The notes under the pieces are model-generated. The model was not told the DNA's origin. It made no database searches and saw nothing but the letters and a program-made list of their open reading frames with translations. A stretch of DNA of 64,000 nucleotides. It comes from Nitzschia sp. DOCU1 (Eukaryota; Bacillariophyta; Bacillariophyceae; Bacillariales; Bacillariaceae). Location: NCBI GenBank assembly GCA_951394045.1, contig OX595989.1, forward strand, positions 124,001 through 188,000, given 5' to 3'. The translations under genes were made by a program, and so were the position numbers. This document shows positions 52,760-62,799 of this stretch, piece by piece (within the stretch, counting starts at the first letter, position 1; each line of letters begins with the position of its first letter).

Positions 52760-53407
52760 TCACGCCATTGGAGAGATGACAACTCGCTTCTCTGCTTTCT
52801 TGACGAAGGGTCGTCGGGGAGAGCTGACAAGAACGGACTTGCTGGTAAGAGAGGACTTTTTGCATTTCTCGATGCACCCAGCATCCCCCGTAATGTCGAC
52901 TACGCCGAGGTGGCGAGCCAAGATCACGGCGGACCGATGGGCATCCAAAGCACTCTCTTCGGATACAATAAAACATTGCTCCTCCGTCCATGCTGGATCC
53001 AAAGTTTTCGACTCCATGTTGTCTTGGCTTTCCAGTACCAAATCCCAGACAAACAGGCGCCGTTGAGTCCGCAGGTGTGTTCGCCTTGGTAGGTATTGAT
53101 CCAAACCGATCCAAGTTTCATTAGTGCTGATCATCGATGATTCGTCGCCAGAAACCATGTCAACTGCAACATCTTCATGCTGGAGCAGTATCTTCAGGCT
53201 TCTTAGACAGTCCTTTTTGAAGGAAATATAGTCTGCTTGATCGTACCAAGTGTGTACTCGATCCTCTTCAGTTTTAGGCGCGGTGAGTCTTACTCGGCAT
53301 CTGTCGGCAAATGTAACAGACTTTACGGGCCGAGGCCGGTCGCAACAAAACGTTGTATATTCATCATTTTCCTTGGTGAAGGGACAATAGACTTTTGGCG
53401 GGGACAT
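52760..53407 (-). CDS. Uncharacterised diatom family protein, member 3
   Basis: Single exon, 215 aa, ATG at 53407 (MSPPKVYC; the upstream TTG frame is ignored). Core: SVTFADRCRVRLTAPKTEED, TWYDQADYISFKKDCLRSLK, NETWIGLDQYLPRRTHLRTQ and RRLFVWDLVLESQDN, then the helix EESALDAHRSAVILARHLG and a basic tail. It is closest to the member at 37806-38732, sharing NETW/DETW, GLD and LVLE.Q. Function unknown. Confidence 0.75.
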   Translation of the reverse strand: MSPPKVYCPFTKENDEYTTFCCDRPRPVKSVTFADRCRVRLTAPKTEEDRVHTWYDQADYISFKKDCLRSLKILLQHEDVAVDMVSGDESSMISTNETWIGLDQYLPRRTHLRTQRRLFVWDLVLESQDNMESKTLDPAWTEEQCFIVSEESALDAHRSAVILARHLGVVDITGDAGCIEKCKKSSLTSKSVLVSSPRRPFVKKAEKRVVISPMA

Positions 53408-54324
53408 GATGCAGTAGCGTTGAAGCAATAGAATAATTTGTGAGCACACAACATACCCCACCAACTCGTCTGCACCAAGATTTTGGAAGGGGGGTTAGTT
53501 TCTGCCAATCCAGAAATGGAAGTTCTTCAAATGATTGATAATTAACCACGGAAAAGCCCCAATGAACTTCCAACATGCCCAAGGAAGTTCTGCAGAATCT
53601 TTGTTACTTAACGGAAGAAGGCCCCTTGGAACTACCAAGAATGATGCAAGACACAAAACAGAACAACGCCACAAGAACGAAAGAGACGCTCCTCCGCCCT
53701 CGCCTACGGAATTATGGCGTTAGAGTTCGGAGTGCTCCTTCAACATGGCCAACCCCGCTGAAGATTATTGCTCCAGCGGAATGCGACGTCTTGGGCAATG
53801 ACTTGGGGTCTCAAAACCTTTGTCTTGGGCAATACTTGGGGCCTCAAACCCTGCGGGCTAAATTGCGAACGACAGCTCAAAAGGCGTTTGGCCTATGTCC
53901 TTGCGGTTCGCTCAATTTGTCTCTTTGCCCGCCGACAAAATAAAAAGGGGAGGGGGAATCCCTGTTGAAAGATAGCGGGGAAGGATCCTCCCCGTCTTCA
54001 GTAGTTGCACACTTCAATGCCGGCGCGCTCGCAATCTTCTGTGTCTATCGGGGTCACATCTTCTGACCATGGACTGTGAGCGGTGTCCGTACACCAGTAG
54101 ACGGCATTACGTCAGAGGAACCTTATTACCTGGCATCTCAAGAAAGACAACATAAGTAACTCAGCTTGCTATTGTACTCAAGAGACCACGGTGTTGGAGA
54201 AAGAAGAGATGCAAAGAAGGACATGCAAGTGTTCGCTATTATAAATGGATATGTTATCTTATTTACAACCAAATGATGGAACTTCACTTGTGTGTGCTTG
54301 ATGGATGCTGGAAATATTTGGTTG
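53408..54324. other. Intergenic with a short direct repeat
   Basis: A segment of about 26 bp (CTTGGGCAAT.ACTTGGGG.CTCAAA) occurs twice in tandem at about 53790-53848. A plus-strand ATG frame of 122 codons (53575-53943) runs through it, but is low in coding character; not called. Confidence 0.4.
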
Positions 54325-55842
54325 TCACGCTTGTGGCGCCGCCTTTCTCCAACTCGAAACAAACTCGGAGTCGCCTCCGAGCAGGGCCAATTCAAAGGCT
54401 CTGCGGTTGTGAAAAACCGATTGAGTGGCATTATCAATCTTGAAACTGAGTCCTTGTTGACTGTCCTCCTGCAAACGGGACATGATCTCATTCAAGGATC
54501 CGTTCTTATTCTCCATGCGGACGGTCACCCAGCCGTTACCCCACTTTTCAACCCGGCCGGATTGATATTGAAAGGGCCCAGAGAGAATCATGACCTGTTT
54601 ACCGTGCCATTGATTCTTGGCAAGCTGGCTGAGATAGGTCAAGTTCGCGAGGGAGTCCTGGCGTGTTAGCGGGGCGGGACGTGCCGGCGTAGAAGTGTTT
54701 GCAAGCAAAGCATGGAGGGAGGGACGAGACGACACTGGTGGGGCAAATGGATCATGCAATCGAGCATTCAAGTAGCTGGCATTTAAAGGCAGCAGCGCGG
54801 CCAGGGGGACTTCGTACATCCCAGTAAGCAAGTTGGCTCTAGCAACAAGACGAGAAGAGGAAAAGCTGTCTTCATGAGACTCTTGACGGATGAGTTGTGG
54901 GATCGGTGCCAGCGGAGGAGCCGGGGCTTGAAGCTTCTTGAGAGCATCTTGACGAGGACGTCGGCGGCGCGGCGGGTTGGTGTCGTAATCGGCATGCAAG
55001 AAGCAATACTTGGTGTCAACCACGGCAACGTAAGCGCACGCATGCCCTCGTGAGGTGGTAGCCTGGCAGCGGAGACCACCCCCGTCCAACGCGGCCGGTT
55101 TGCTGGTGGTGTTAAAGCACTTGTTTTGATACTTGCTGGGCTTCTTGGGGCGTCCTACTGCTTGAGCAGATGCCTCGGAGGTCACACTAGCGCTCGAGGC
55201 GGCACTTGAATCTCCACGAGGAGCAGAACTCGCGCTAGGAAGGTCAGATCGAGTCCGAAGGACAACGTACTGCTGGTAGTGCAACTTGCAATAGTTACTG
55301 CCGTTGTAGCAAGGGGCTCGTCGGCAATAGGAGTCAGTTCGCGTCGTTCGTCCGTGGCAGCCATTATGAGGAGGGCCACTGGTGGGAGACCCATTTGTGG
55401 CAGGATGCGCCTTCAACTTCTTCTGGTCCGGCTCGTCTTGGTGGTATCCCTTCTGCTCTCCCATGCTTTCCTTCCTGACAGCCCCCGTCAGAGGAGATTC
55501 TGCATGCGAGCGCTCTTGGCCCACTGATGAAGAAGGGTGGGGTGCAGGGCCTTGCTCCTCTTCTTCGTCTTCATCAGGGTCGGCATACTGAGAATCAGCA
55601 TCAGGGTTCGATAAGAACTCAAACCTTCGCTTCTTGAGAGGCAACACGCGCCCGGACTGGGCTTGAGTATCGTCAACGTCGGACCCAGTGGGCGAAGTAG
55701 CCCGTTCTTCGACAGGGGCTTCCATTGCTTCGCCACTTTCAGCGTTAGGACTGGCAGCCGAAAGGCACTCAGTCATCATCCTGAATGGCCGTGAAAAGGC
55801 AGAGGACTCACTTCGTATCAACGACATTAATGATGATGCCAT
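54325..55842 (-). CDS. Protein with two Cys/His zinc-binding-like motifs
   Basis: Single exon, 505 aa, ATG at 55842. The N-terminal 150 residues are disordered, with an acidic run and a basic cluster (PLKKRRFEF). Motif 1 (about 162-188): C..10..C..4..C..6..C..H in NGCHGRTTRTDSYC, CYNGSNYCKLH. Motif 2 (about 259-283): RCQATTSRGHACAYV, KYCFLH, the C.A.T..G..C...YC..H pattern seen in many protist and phage proteins. A basic stretch (RRRRPRQ) follows. The C-terminal 100 residues contain an SH3/KOW-like segment (QVMILSGPFQYQSGRVEKWG, GWVTVRM). Nuclear nucleic-acid binding is a reasonable inference. Function unknown. Confidence 0.75.
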   Translation of the reverse strand: MASSLMSLIRSESSAFSRPFRMMTECLSAASPNAESGEAMEAPVEERATSPTGSDVDDTQAQSGRVLPLKKRRFEFLSNPDADSQYADPDEDEEEEQGPAPHPSSSVGQERSHAESPLTGAVRKESMGEQKGYHQDEPDQKKLKAHPATNGSPTSGPPHNGCHGRTTRTDSYCRRAPCYNGSNYCKLHYQQYVVLRTRSDLPSASSAPRGDSSAASSASVTSEASAQAVGRPKKPSKYQNKCFNTTSKPAALDGGGLRCQATTSRGHACAYVAVVDTKYCFLHADYDTNPPRRRRPRQDALKKLQAPAPPLAPIPQLIRQESHEDSFSSSRLVARANLLTGMYEVPLAALLPLNASYLNARLHDPFAPPVSSRPSLHALLANTSTPARPAPLTRQDSLANLTYLSQLAKNQWHGKQVMILSGPFQYQSGRVEKWGNGWVTVRMENKNGSLNEIMSRLQEDSQQGLSFKIDNATQSVFHNRRAFELALLGGDSEFVSSWRKAAPQA

Positions 55843-56784
55843 AATACTGGTTAATCTGGTATGCAAAGAGGTGCGGATGGGCAGTTCAGTCGTTCAACGG
55901 GTATTTGCTGTAAATTGTGGCCAACGCAGGTAAATCAGATGTTTTGCATGTGTTTCGAGGCTGCACCACGGCAAAATTTCGAACGACTGGTAGCTGACGC
56001 TACCGCAGTAATATCGATAGTCCTTTCAGAGACCGGGAATTTGGGGAAGGCGTCGCAGGTCCATCACGATGGTCGATCTAGGTAGCGATGGCATTTACAC
56101 CGGGAAGGCGACGAATGGAAGAGGAACACCATACCGTATTCCGTCGTCGGAGTAGTGCTTCGGACGCCATTCTGCTGTGACGATCTATGCCTGAGATGTG
56201 ATAGTATCATGCAGAGAGATGGTTGCCCAGTTCGCGACGCCATTCCAAAGGCGAGCCTTTTGCGATTTTGTTACGCGGCCTGACTGACTCCGACTACTTG
56301 GCAACATTATATCTTTTGACTATCAATAAAATTGAACAACATTACTTATTGCTAGTTCGAAGCGGCTGCATTCCTTAAATATTTCCACCAAAGAAGGATT
56401 CACGAACCGACACAAAGAACATCAGGCATATTTATTCTACCGGCAGGTTAGACAGACGCGATGTGAAGGCCATTCCAAGCGAAGTCGGTAACCACTGTGC
56501 GATCGCCAAAGTCCCATTTGCCACGCTGACATTGTCGGGTTGGGCCCAGACGTCAGAAGCTTTGGGGGCTCGAAAACAAAGTCGCCCCTTTTTTGAAGTC
56601 CCGCTAACACACCCATTGGCAGGATTTACTTTTGGACAGGCTACATTATCATTGCAGCTAGTATCATAATAGAGGTGATTCACGACACCCAGTGAAAACT
56701 TTTGCCCCAATGGGATGAATCTAGTTAACATCTAGAGCAGCCTAGCCAGCTTCCCCATTGCCACTCGGCTATTTCTTGCTAGGC
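55843..56784. other. Intergenic with one doubtful small gene
   Basis: Spacer between two minus-strand genes. Apart from the small frame at 56432-56731, listed separately, nothing recognised. Confidence 0.4.
56432..56731 (-). CDS. Hypothetical small Cys-containing protein
   Basis: Minus-strand ATG frame, 99 aa, with four spaced cysteines (TSCNDNVACPKVNPANGC, RLCF) and an even amino-acid composition typical of folded proteins. No family recognised and no signal peptide is obvious. It may be a real small gene or the last exon of a larger one. Confidence 0.35.
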   Translation of the reverse strand: MLTRFIPLGQKFSLGVVNHLYYDTSCNDNVACPKVNPANGCVSGTSKKGRLCFRAPKASDVWAQPDNVSVANGTLAIAQWLPTSLGMAFTSRLSNLPVE

Positions 56785-58980
56785 CTACTGTGCCTTGATT
56801 TCCCGGATAGATTTCCTAGCTTCCATCTCAGTGGCGGAAATAAATTTAATCATGCGAGTTTTCCTGGGCGACTTGAGGTCTGAATCTTTGGTGGAGGCTT
56901 TAGATAATCGTTTCCGCTCCTTCTTTTCCGGTGACGGTTCTCCTTTGGTAGATACTTTATTGTGATCCTTTGCAGCAGCCTTGCTATCGTCCAAACCGTT
57001 TCGCATGGAAGTGGAGACTTTTCGAGAGCGTCTCTTTTCCTTGACGACCTTGAGACAGGGTTCAGATTTGGGCTTTAACCCTTCTTCATCCTCGGACATG
57101 AGCGACCGACGAGAGCTGCGCCTCATGTTGCGAGACGCTGGCTCTTTCTTGGGCGAAGCGTCAGGCACCATACCCAAGCCATTGTCTAGTGTCTCCAGCT
57201 TGTGAGCACTTTTCTTCACTTTGGATTTTCGGGGAGAATCGAGATTTTTGGAGCCATTTTTGGATACAAGGGAGACAGTGCTGCTCTTTTTGCTTTTCCG
57301 ATGAGGCGATTTGTTCAGATCGCGAAGGGAACATGGCTTGTGAATCTCTTCGTGGCCGCTCTTCAGATCCCTCAAAGAACTCGGCTTCCGCGTCGAGCTG
57401 CGACTCTTCGTTTTGACCTTGGAGTCCGAAGATTTCGAGGACTTCTGGCCTGCCACCGAAGGACTCCCAGCGGTCGACATAGCCATGCTCGGTTCAAGAT
57501 CACGAAGGGAAAATGGCTTTTGCATCTTTTCGTGACTGTTCTTCAGATCCCTCATAGAACTCGGCTTACGCGTCGAGCTGCTACTCCTCGTTTTGATCTT
57601 GGAGTCCGAGGAGCTTGAACATTTGTGGCCGGTTGCCGGCGGATCCCCCGCTGTCGACATGGCCATGCTGAGTTCCTGATCAAGGGTAGACGGGCTTTGG
57701 GGTGTGACTTCAGCGACATTATCCTCTGGCACCACCCCCTTTGTTTCGGTTGCCGAAGGAGACTTTATCTTGCTAGAGCTCTTTCGAGTCTTCTTTCCTG
57801 GGTCTGTGGATTTGTCTTTCTTCTTACTGACACTTTTTGTCTTTTTCGTCTTTTCTTTCTTCGCCGTGGAGTCTCGCTTTAGCTTTTTGGGAGACTCATT
57901 CCCCTGGTACATTTTAGTGGACTTGTATGCGGGCTCCCCGTCAGCCCCTTCATCTACTACGATGTCCTTCCCGATCACGTTCATGATTGCTGCAGCCTGA
58001 GGCATTGTTTCGGGTCCATGAATTAGATTCTGTAGATAGGCTTCAAACTCGGCCGATTCAATGGTGACTTCGTCGTAGGAAATATTGTCATCATTATCCC
58101 TCATTGAACCTTCATGCACTACGACGGTAGTAGCAACTTGGCCCGTCCGCAACGCCTCCACTGCCACGCGTTGGTGCTCTTGCTCGGATCGCAAATACGC
58201 TTCAAACTCATCGTCATCGATCGACTGTTCTTCGTATTCACTTTCTTCTCCCTCTACAATTTCGATTATTTGGTACTCGGAGTTATCGTCATCGTCAAAT
58301 TTTATGGATTCCTCTTCGAATTCACTTCCTTCGTCCAGTTGATGGTATTCACTACTTCCGTCGTCTGGAGGAGGCGGTGGTGGCGGCAGTGGTTGCTCGG
58401 TCCCAGGGGCATGCCCAGTTTTGCTGAAGAGAACATCAGGAGCTTCGGAAAAATCCCCAAATGAACCATGTAATGAACTAGAAAACAAATCCCGTTCCAT
58501 TTCTCCACTGCGATGCATTGTATTGGACCCCAGTGAAACCATGGAACAACTTAACCCCGCTCGAATCGTAAAGGATTCATCTTGTCGTTGCTGCTGCTCT
58601 GATGCTAGCGTTGGAGGTGGTTTGCCAGTCGCACGCTTGTTATTGGAAATCCTGGGAGTGCACCAGCTGACATCACCTCGTATTATATCTTCAAAACCGT
58701 CCCCCCCACTGCTCCAAATCGGAACTCCCTCACAAGATGATTGGGTCAGATTGGTGTCATCTGTTTCCTTGGTGCTGGCGTTGCTGCTATTTCGCTTGGG
58801 GGGTTGATCGGAAACCCTATGGAGAAGCGACCCCAGTGGCTTGGAAGGAGGCGTAGCTGGGGGCAAGTCTCGTTTTCGACCCTTGACGGGCGTTACTGCT
58901 CGTTTCCTGCCCGATTTAGGGCTCATGGGCAGTTTGGGGCATGGAGATGGTGTCCGCACCAGATTCATTATGGTGCTCAT
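56785..58980 (-). CDS. Long basic low-complexity protein with acidic YEE modules
   Basis: Single exon, 731 aa, ATG at 58980. The N-terminus is basic (SPKSGRKRAVTPVKGRKR) with a poly-Pro run (PPPPPPPP). Two acidic modules lie in the first half: SEYEEQSIDDDEFEAYLRSE and ISYDEVTIESAEFEAYLQ. The second half is Lys/Ser-rich and contains an approximate internal repeat, SLRDLEPSMAMSTAG and STRKPSSMRDLKN, repeated two to three times (DNA about 57300-57680). The modules recur in the neighbour at 59984-62476. No known domain; a cytoskeletal or nuclear role cannot be judged. Confidence 0.75.
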   Translation of the reverse strand: MSTIMNLVRTPSPCPKLPMSPKSGRKRAVTPVKGRKRDLPPATPPSKPLGSLLHRVSDQPPKRNSSNASTKETDDTNLTQSSCEGVPIWSSGGDGFEDIIRGDVSWCTPRISNNKRATGKPPPTLASEQQQRQDESFTIRAGLSCSMVSLGSNTMHRSGEMERDLFSSSLHGSFGDFSEAPDVLFSKTGHAPGTEQPLPPPPPPPDDGSSEYHQLDEGSEFEEESIKFDDDDNSEYQIIEIVEGEESEYEEQSIDDDEFEAYLRSEQEHQRVAVEALRTGQVATTVVVHEGSMRDNDDNISYDEVTIESAEFEAYLQNLIHGPETMPQAAAIMNVIGKDIVVDEGADGEPAYKSTKMYQGNESPKKLKRDSTAKKEKTKKTKSVSKKKDKSTDPGKKTRKSSSKIKSPSATETKGVVPEDNVAEVTPQSPSTLDQELSMAMSTAGDPPATGHKCSSSSDSKIKTRSSSSTRKPSSMRDLKNSHEKMQKPFSLRDLEPSMAMSTAGSPSVAGQKSSKSSDSKVKTKSRSSTRKPSSLRDLKSGHEEIHKPCSLRDLNKSPHRKSKKSSTVSLVSKNGSKNLDSPRKSKVKKSAHKLETLDNGLGMVPDASPKKEPASRNMRRSSRRSLMSEDEEGLKPKSEPCLKVVKEKRRSRKVSTSMRNGLDDSKAAAKDHNKVSTKGEPSPEKKERKRLSKASTKDSDLKSPRKTRMIKFISATEMEARKSIREIKAQ
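57300..57680. repeat. Internal coding repeat, about 180-bp period
   Basis: On the minus strand the segments encoding LSMAMSTAG, KTRSSSTRKPSSMRDLK and HEKMQKPFSLRDL recur with few changes (compare 57310-57480 with 57490-57665). A tandem duplication inside the coding region that keeps frame. Confidence 0.7.
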
Positions 58981-59983
58981 TTGGGCGATAGTCGCGATGT
59001 AAGTTTCAGGCGTTTTATAACAGAAAATTAACAACCAGAGTGGTCGCAATGGTCCTCAAACAAATGCTTTGTGTACTTGCGAAAGCCAAAGTCAACAAAG
59101 ACTAATGGTCCAGTGCCGCAAACTCAGGAGAGTCTCCCCGCGCAATTCCAACTAGCAGACCCCCTGATCGTCCCCGATTTTGTTCCAGTTACTAATACAA
59201 GGAAGCCCCCGACCACTCAATCTCTCATGTAATTTAGCAGATCACTCAATCGACGCATGTAGTAGTCTATCAATACAACACAACGGTTGCGTCTTCACAA
59301 ACAGAAACAACAACTTCTGATTTGGCGTCGGTCGTGTTAGACCTCGCGCTGTACCGTGTCAGCGCAATATCGTCGTAGGAAAGCAGCCGCATGCGAAGGC
59401 AAAATAACGAACCACCTTGGGAATGGCATGTCGCCTTAAAAAAAGAGCGAATATGCCCCATCGCCTTGGAGGCTATAACTAAGGAGGCTTTCTAGTCTTG
59501 ATTTCTAGTCGAATGTACTTTGCACATAGGTGATAGTCAATTCTCGTAACCTTCTTGAAGGTTCTCTTTTCCTACCGTAGAGAGGGTTAATTGTCAAGAC
59601 CCAACCGCTCGAATCGTACATACAGTACTATCAGGTACGTGTGTCTGGAGCGCGTGCATGTGGCGAGATCAGAACGGTACTTGCGAAGGTACGTAAGTAG
59701 GTTACCTATTTAGCCTCATTTTTTCAAGGACTACTACGGAGGATAGAGTAGAAAAGCATCTCTCTACTTCTTGGACTGGTGCTACCATAAGCTAGCGAGC
59801 TAGTACCTTCATTCCGGCTACTGTCACTCATACAATAATAACCAGGTGAGCTCATCGATGTATATTTCAGCTCTCGTAGGGTGCCGAGAATAGGTACTAC
59901 TGCGGCCCAGTAGTGCAGATTCCCATAGGACAAGATCGTGGTCGAGATAGGGGCAGGCAACAACGCAAGGCGTTACCTGGCGT
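58981..59983. other. Intergenic, no gene seen
   Basis: One kb between two minus-strand genes: promoter of the 56785-58980 gene and 3' flank of the 59984-62476 gene. A minus-strand frame of 63 codons (59461-59270) is not supported. Confidence 0.4.
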
Positions 59984-62476
59984 CTACTTCATTGTGGACT
60001 TTCGGCTCCTCCTTTTGCTCTCTTTTAAACTGCTGCTCCTCCGGTGTCGGTCGTCATCTGGCCTCTTCTTGTCGCCCCTCGTCGATGATTTCTCCTTTCG
60101 CAATTCATTTTTCTCGCCTTTAGGTTCATTCTCTTTCTTTTTGGACTTGCGTTTTTCCGAGCGATGCTCTCTTTCAGCCTCCCTCCCACTACTAGTAAGG
60201 TCCTTCTCCGAAGGGGACGACGGCGCCCCCAGCCCCCCTGAGACACTAGTAGTAGTACTTCCCACAGCTTGATCAAGTCGCGCCCGAAGAGCGGCCATTC
60301 GCTTGACAAAATCAGATCGATCACTTTCCACGGACTTGTGATCAATCGAGATATCTTCGTCGTGTGTATCCTTCTTGTCCAGATCTATAGTGCCGGCCGA
60401 AGCTCTACGGGGTTCGTATTTGATGATTCTCGATCGTCGATGTACTTCAGCAGAAGTCGTAGACGACTTGCGGCTGTTCTCTTGCCTACCCCTTATCCCG
60501 ATACTTTCCTCCTTGACTGGTTCGTCTCTGGCGTTATTTGAATTCGTCGACAAAGAGGACTTGGTTTCAGAGGGTCTTTTGTCCTTCTTGCTGCCTTGTT
60601 TACTGCTACGGTCCCTGGATTTAATGTGTTTGTGCCTTGATGTTTTGGTAGGAGGATCGTCTTTCTTTTCGTCAATAACTGGCACATGACTATTTCGCAT
60701 CTGAATTGGAATGGAAAAGGGGTTGGGGGTGTTGTTGCTGTCGTGGTCATCAATAATCGCAGTAGCTGATTCTTTTCGTCGCCAAGTTTTGCGATGATAC
60801 CCCCTTTCGTCCTTGTTGCTGTTGTTCTCGCTGTTGTCGTCGTTCGAGGTTTCCTCAGTGAGTTTTCGTCTTGACTTTTCTTCGCTACTTCTAGACTTGG
60901 ACTTGGATTCTCGCTTTTTGAGAGATTTGCGTTGTCGATGATGGTGCTCATGTTGATCATGACGCTCTTGACTAGTAGTAGAGGAGCGCTTGGAAGATTC
61001 CCCGTTTCGCTGTTTGCTACTGCTCCGGCTTTTGCTTTTGCGTCGACTAGACTTGCTTTTATTGTCCTCGAGCTTGTCCCGCTTGCTTCTTGAGGTTTTT
61101 AAAGCTGGTTTTCCGTCATCATCAAAGCCCTTGACGGTGATTGGCGATAATATGAATGGTAATTGATCTGGAGTATGACGATGGACTTCCAAAACGAATC
61201 CCGATCGGGCGCTGGGATCCGCCACTGTCAATGGGCTCATTAGAGGAAACCCATCGGCATCATTTGCTACACCGCCAACGCCATTCGTTGCCAATAACTC
61301 CATTCCCGAGAATGGAGCTGCGCTATCCTTTTTGGGCGTCTCCGGTAGAGCTTCCCCCGTTGCTTTGAGTGGATTTGCATGACTAGGAGCGACAGGCGAT
61401 GACTCTTGAATGACATTGATACTCGTCGATTTCAAGGGAGGAGCCTCCAAAGTGGTGGTGGATGATTCTGCAATGGCGACGTCGGCATTGGACAGACTAG
61501 GAATGCGTTTCAATTGTAGTTGTTGTTCCAAAAAGTCATCAAACGTCAAGTTCCCATGGCTTTGTTCTTGTGCGTGTATGAATGCGTCATAGGTAGCGTC
61601 GTCAATGATTTCTTCTTCGTATATTGAGTGTGTACTCGCATCAATGTCTTTGGAGGGTTGGTGGTGGTGGTGCTGCTGCTGTTGTTGGGGATGTTCGGTC
61701 GTCTCTTCAATACTTTCCACTTCAAAGGCATTTTCATCATCACTGTCGATAATAACTTCCTCATAACTCGAAGTAGACACCGAATGAAAGGAGCCTTTGC
61801 GTAATACATTATCCAATTTTTTGGTGTTGTTTGTGTGAACATCGTTCAAAACATCCGTCTCGTCGTCAAATTCCGCCACCACACTACCGGAAGCAAAGGA
61901 TCCATGAGCGGATGCATCCGTAATAGCAGCATTTTTGCCATGATGATGCGACGTTGTCCCATGAAACGTATCGAAAGCTAGCTCCAATTTGTCAGTATCC
62001 TGGAAAAAATCATCTGCCGTCACTTTTTGAATTCGTCGTGGACTTTGAATGGGAACTTGCAATTTCGACGACGACAATGGCGGCGCGGCCTCTGCCTTGA
62101 AAAAGTCATCATCAGTATTCGCGTCATGACCACTGCCATCATGGCTCCAGTTGACTTGTTTGGACTGAAAGCAGGGCGTCGCGATAGTGGAGACTTCATC
62201 TTCTTCTTTACGGATGGGAGTAATGGGCACAGTGGATGATGCGAAACTTGTGGGCACCAAAGGCGCCACTAGTCGGCCCGCCGACATGGGCGTCGTGTTG
62301 GAGGAATCGTCCTGTTGTTGTGACGTGAATCCGACCGAGATTTCTTCTTCTTCTAGTGGCTCGATAATGTTGTTCGTGGTGGCAGTGGTAACAGCATCCG
62401 CCAGCACTTCTTTCTGTGGACGAGAGTTGCCCCCCGCGGCAGTAGCGACGGCCTCTTTTGACCCACAAGAGCCCAT
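59984..62476 (-). CDS. N-myristoylated Ser/Arg/Lys-rich protein
   Basis: Single exon, 830 aa. The ATG at 62476 gives MGSCGSKE, a myristoylation signal with adjacent Cys, which decides the start over the TTG nine bases upstream. The first half is acidic/Thr-rich, with two modules also found in the neighbour: SYEEVIIDSDDENAFEVE (about 237-254) and IYEEEIIDDATYDAFI (about 285-300), separated by Gln and His runs. The second half is strongly basic and Ser-rich (SRRKSKSRSSSKQ, RQRKSLKKRESKSKSRSS) to the end KSTMK. The design resembles the myristoylated ankyrin gene at 34716 without the ankyrin repeats. Probably membrane-associated; function unknown. Confidence 0.78.
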   Translation of the reverse strand: MGSCGSKEAVATAAGGNSRPQKEVLADAVTTATTNNIIEPLEEEEISVGFTSQQQDDSSNTTPMSAGRLVAPLVPTSFASSTVPITPIRKEEDEVSTIATPCFQSKQVNWSHDGSGHDANTDDDFFKAEAAPPLSSSKLQVPIQSPRRIQKVTADDFFQDTDKLELAFDTFHGTTSHHHGKNAAITDASAHGSFASGSVVAEFDDETDVLNDVHTNNTKKLDNVLRKGSFHSVSTSSYEEVIIDSDDENAFEVESIEETTEHPQQQQQHHHHQPSKDIDASTHSIYEEEIIDDATYDAFIHAQEQSHGNLTFDDFLEQQLQLKRIPSLSNADVAIAESSTTTLEAPPLKSTSINVIQESSPVAPSHANPLKATGEALPETPKKDSAAPFSGMELLATNGVGGVANDADGFPLMSPLTVADPSARSGFVLEVHRHTPDQLPFILSPITVKGFDDDGKPALKTSRSKRDKLEDNKSKSSRRKSKSRSSSKQRNGESSKRSSTTSQERHDQHEHHHRQRKSLKKRESKSKSRSSEEKSRRKLTEETSNDDNSENNSNKDERGYHRKTWRRKESATAIIDDHDSNNTPNPFSIPIQMRNSHVPVIDEKKDDPPTKTSRHKHIKSRDRSSKQGSKKDKRPSETKSSLSTNSNNARDEPVKEESIGIRGRQENSRKSSTTSAEVHRRSRIIKYEPRRASAGTIDLDKKDTHDEDISIDHKSVESDRSDFVKRMAALRARLDQAVGSTTTSVSGGLGAPSSPSEKDLTSSGREAEREHRSEKRKSKKKENEPKGEKNELRKEKSSTRGDKKRPDDDRHRRSSSLKESKRRSRKSTMK

Positions 62477-62799
62477 GGCGTGCAACGACGGCCGATTGTG
62501 CTAAAGAGTCGGCTTTCGCAACATTTTAGTCGTCATAGTAGTAGTGGCAAGAGACGATGACGACGGCCGATGATGAAAGCAAGGAGAGAAAGAAAATGGG
62601 TCCATCCATCACACGGAACACGAATCATCATGGTGTGAAGAAGTCATCGGTCATCATTCCCGGTCTTGGCTGGGCTGGCTCGAAAATAGACTTTCCCGCC
62701 AAAACGACTAAAGCGACTTTCACCGAAGCCTCCGCTGGCGATGATGTCATTCAAATCGCGTGATATGATTGGTTTATCTAAAAGCTACCGCGGGAAGGG

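Noticed and set aside
53575..53943. 122-codon plus-strand ATG frame
   Set aside because: It is built partly on a short tandem repeat (53790-53848), is Leu/Pro/Arg-biased and shows no domain.
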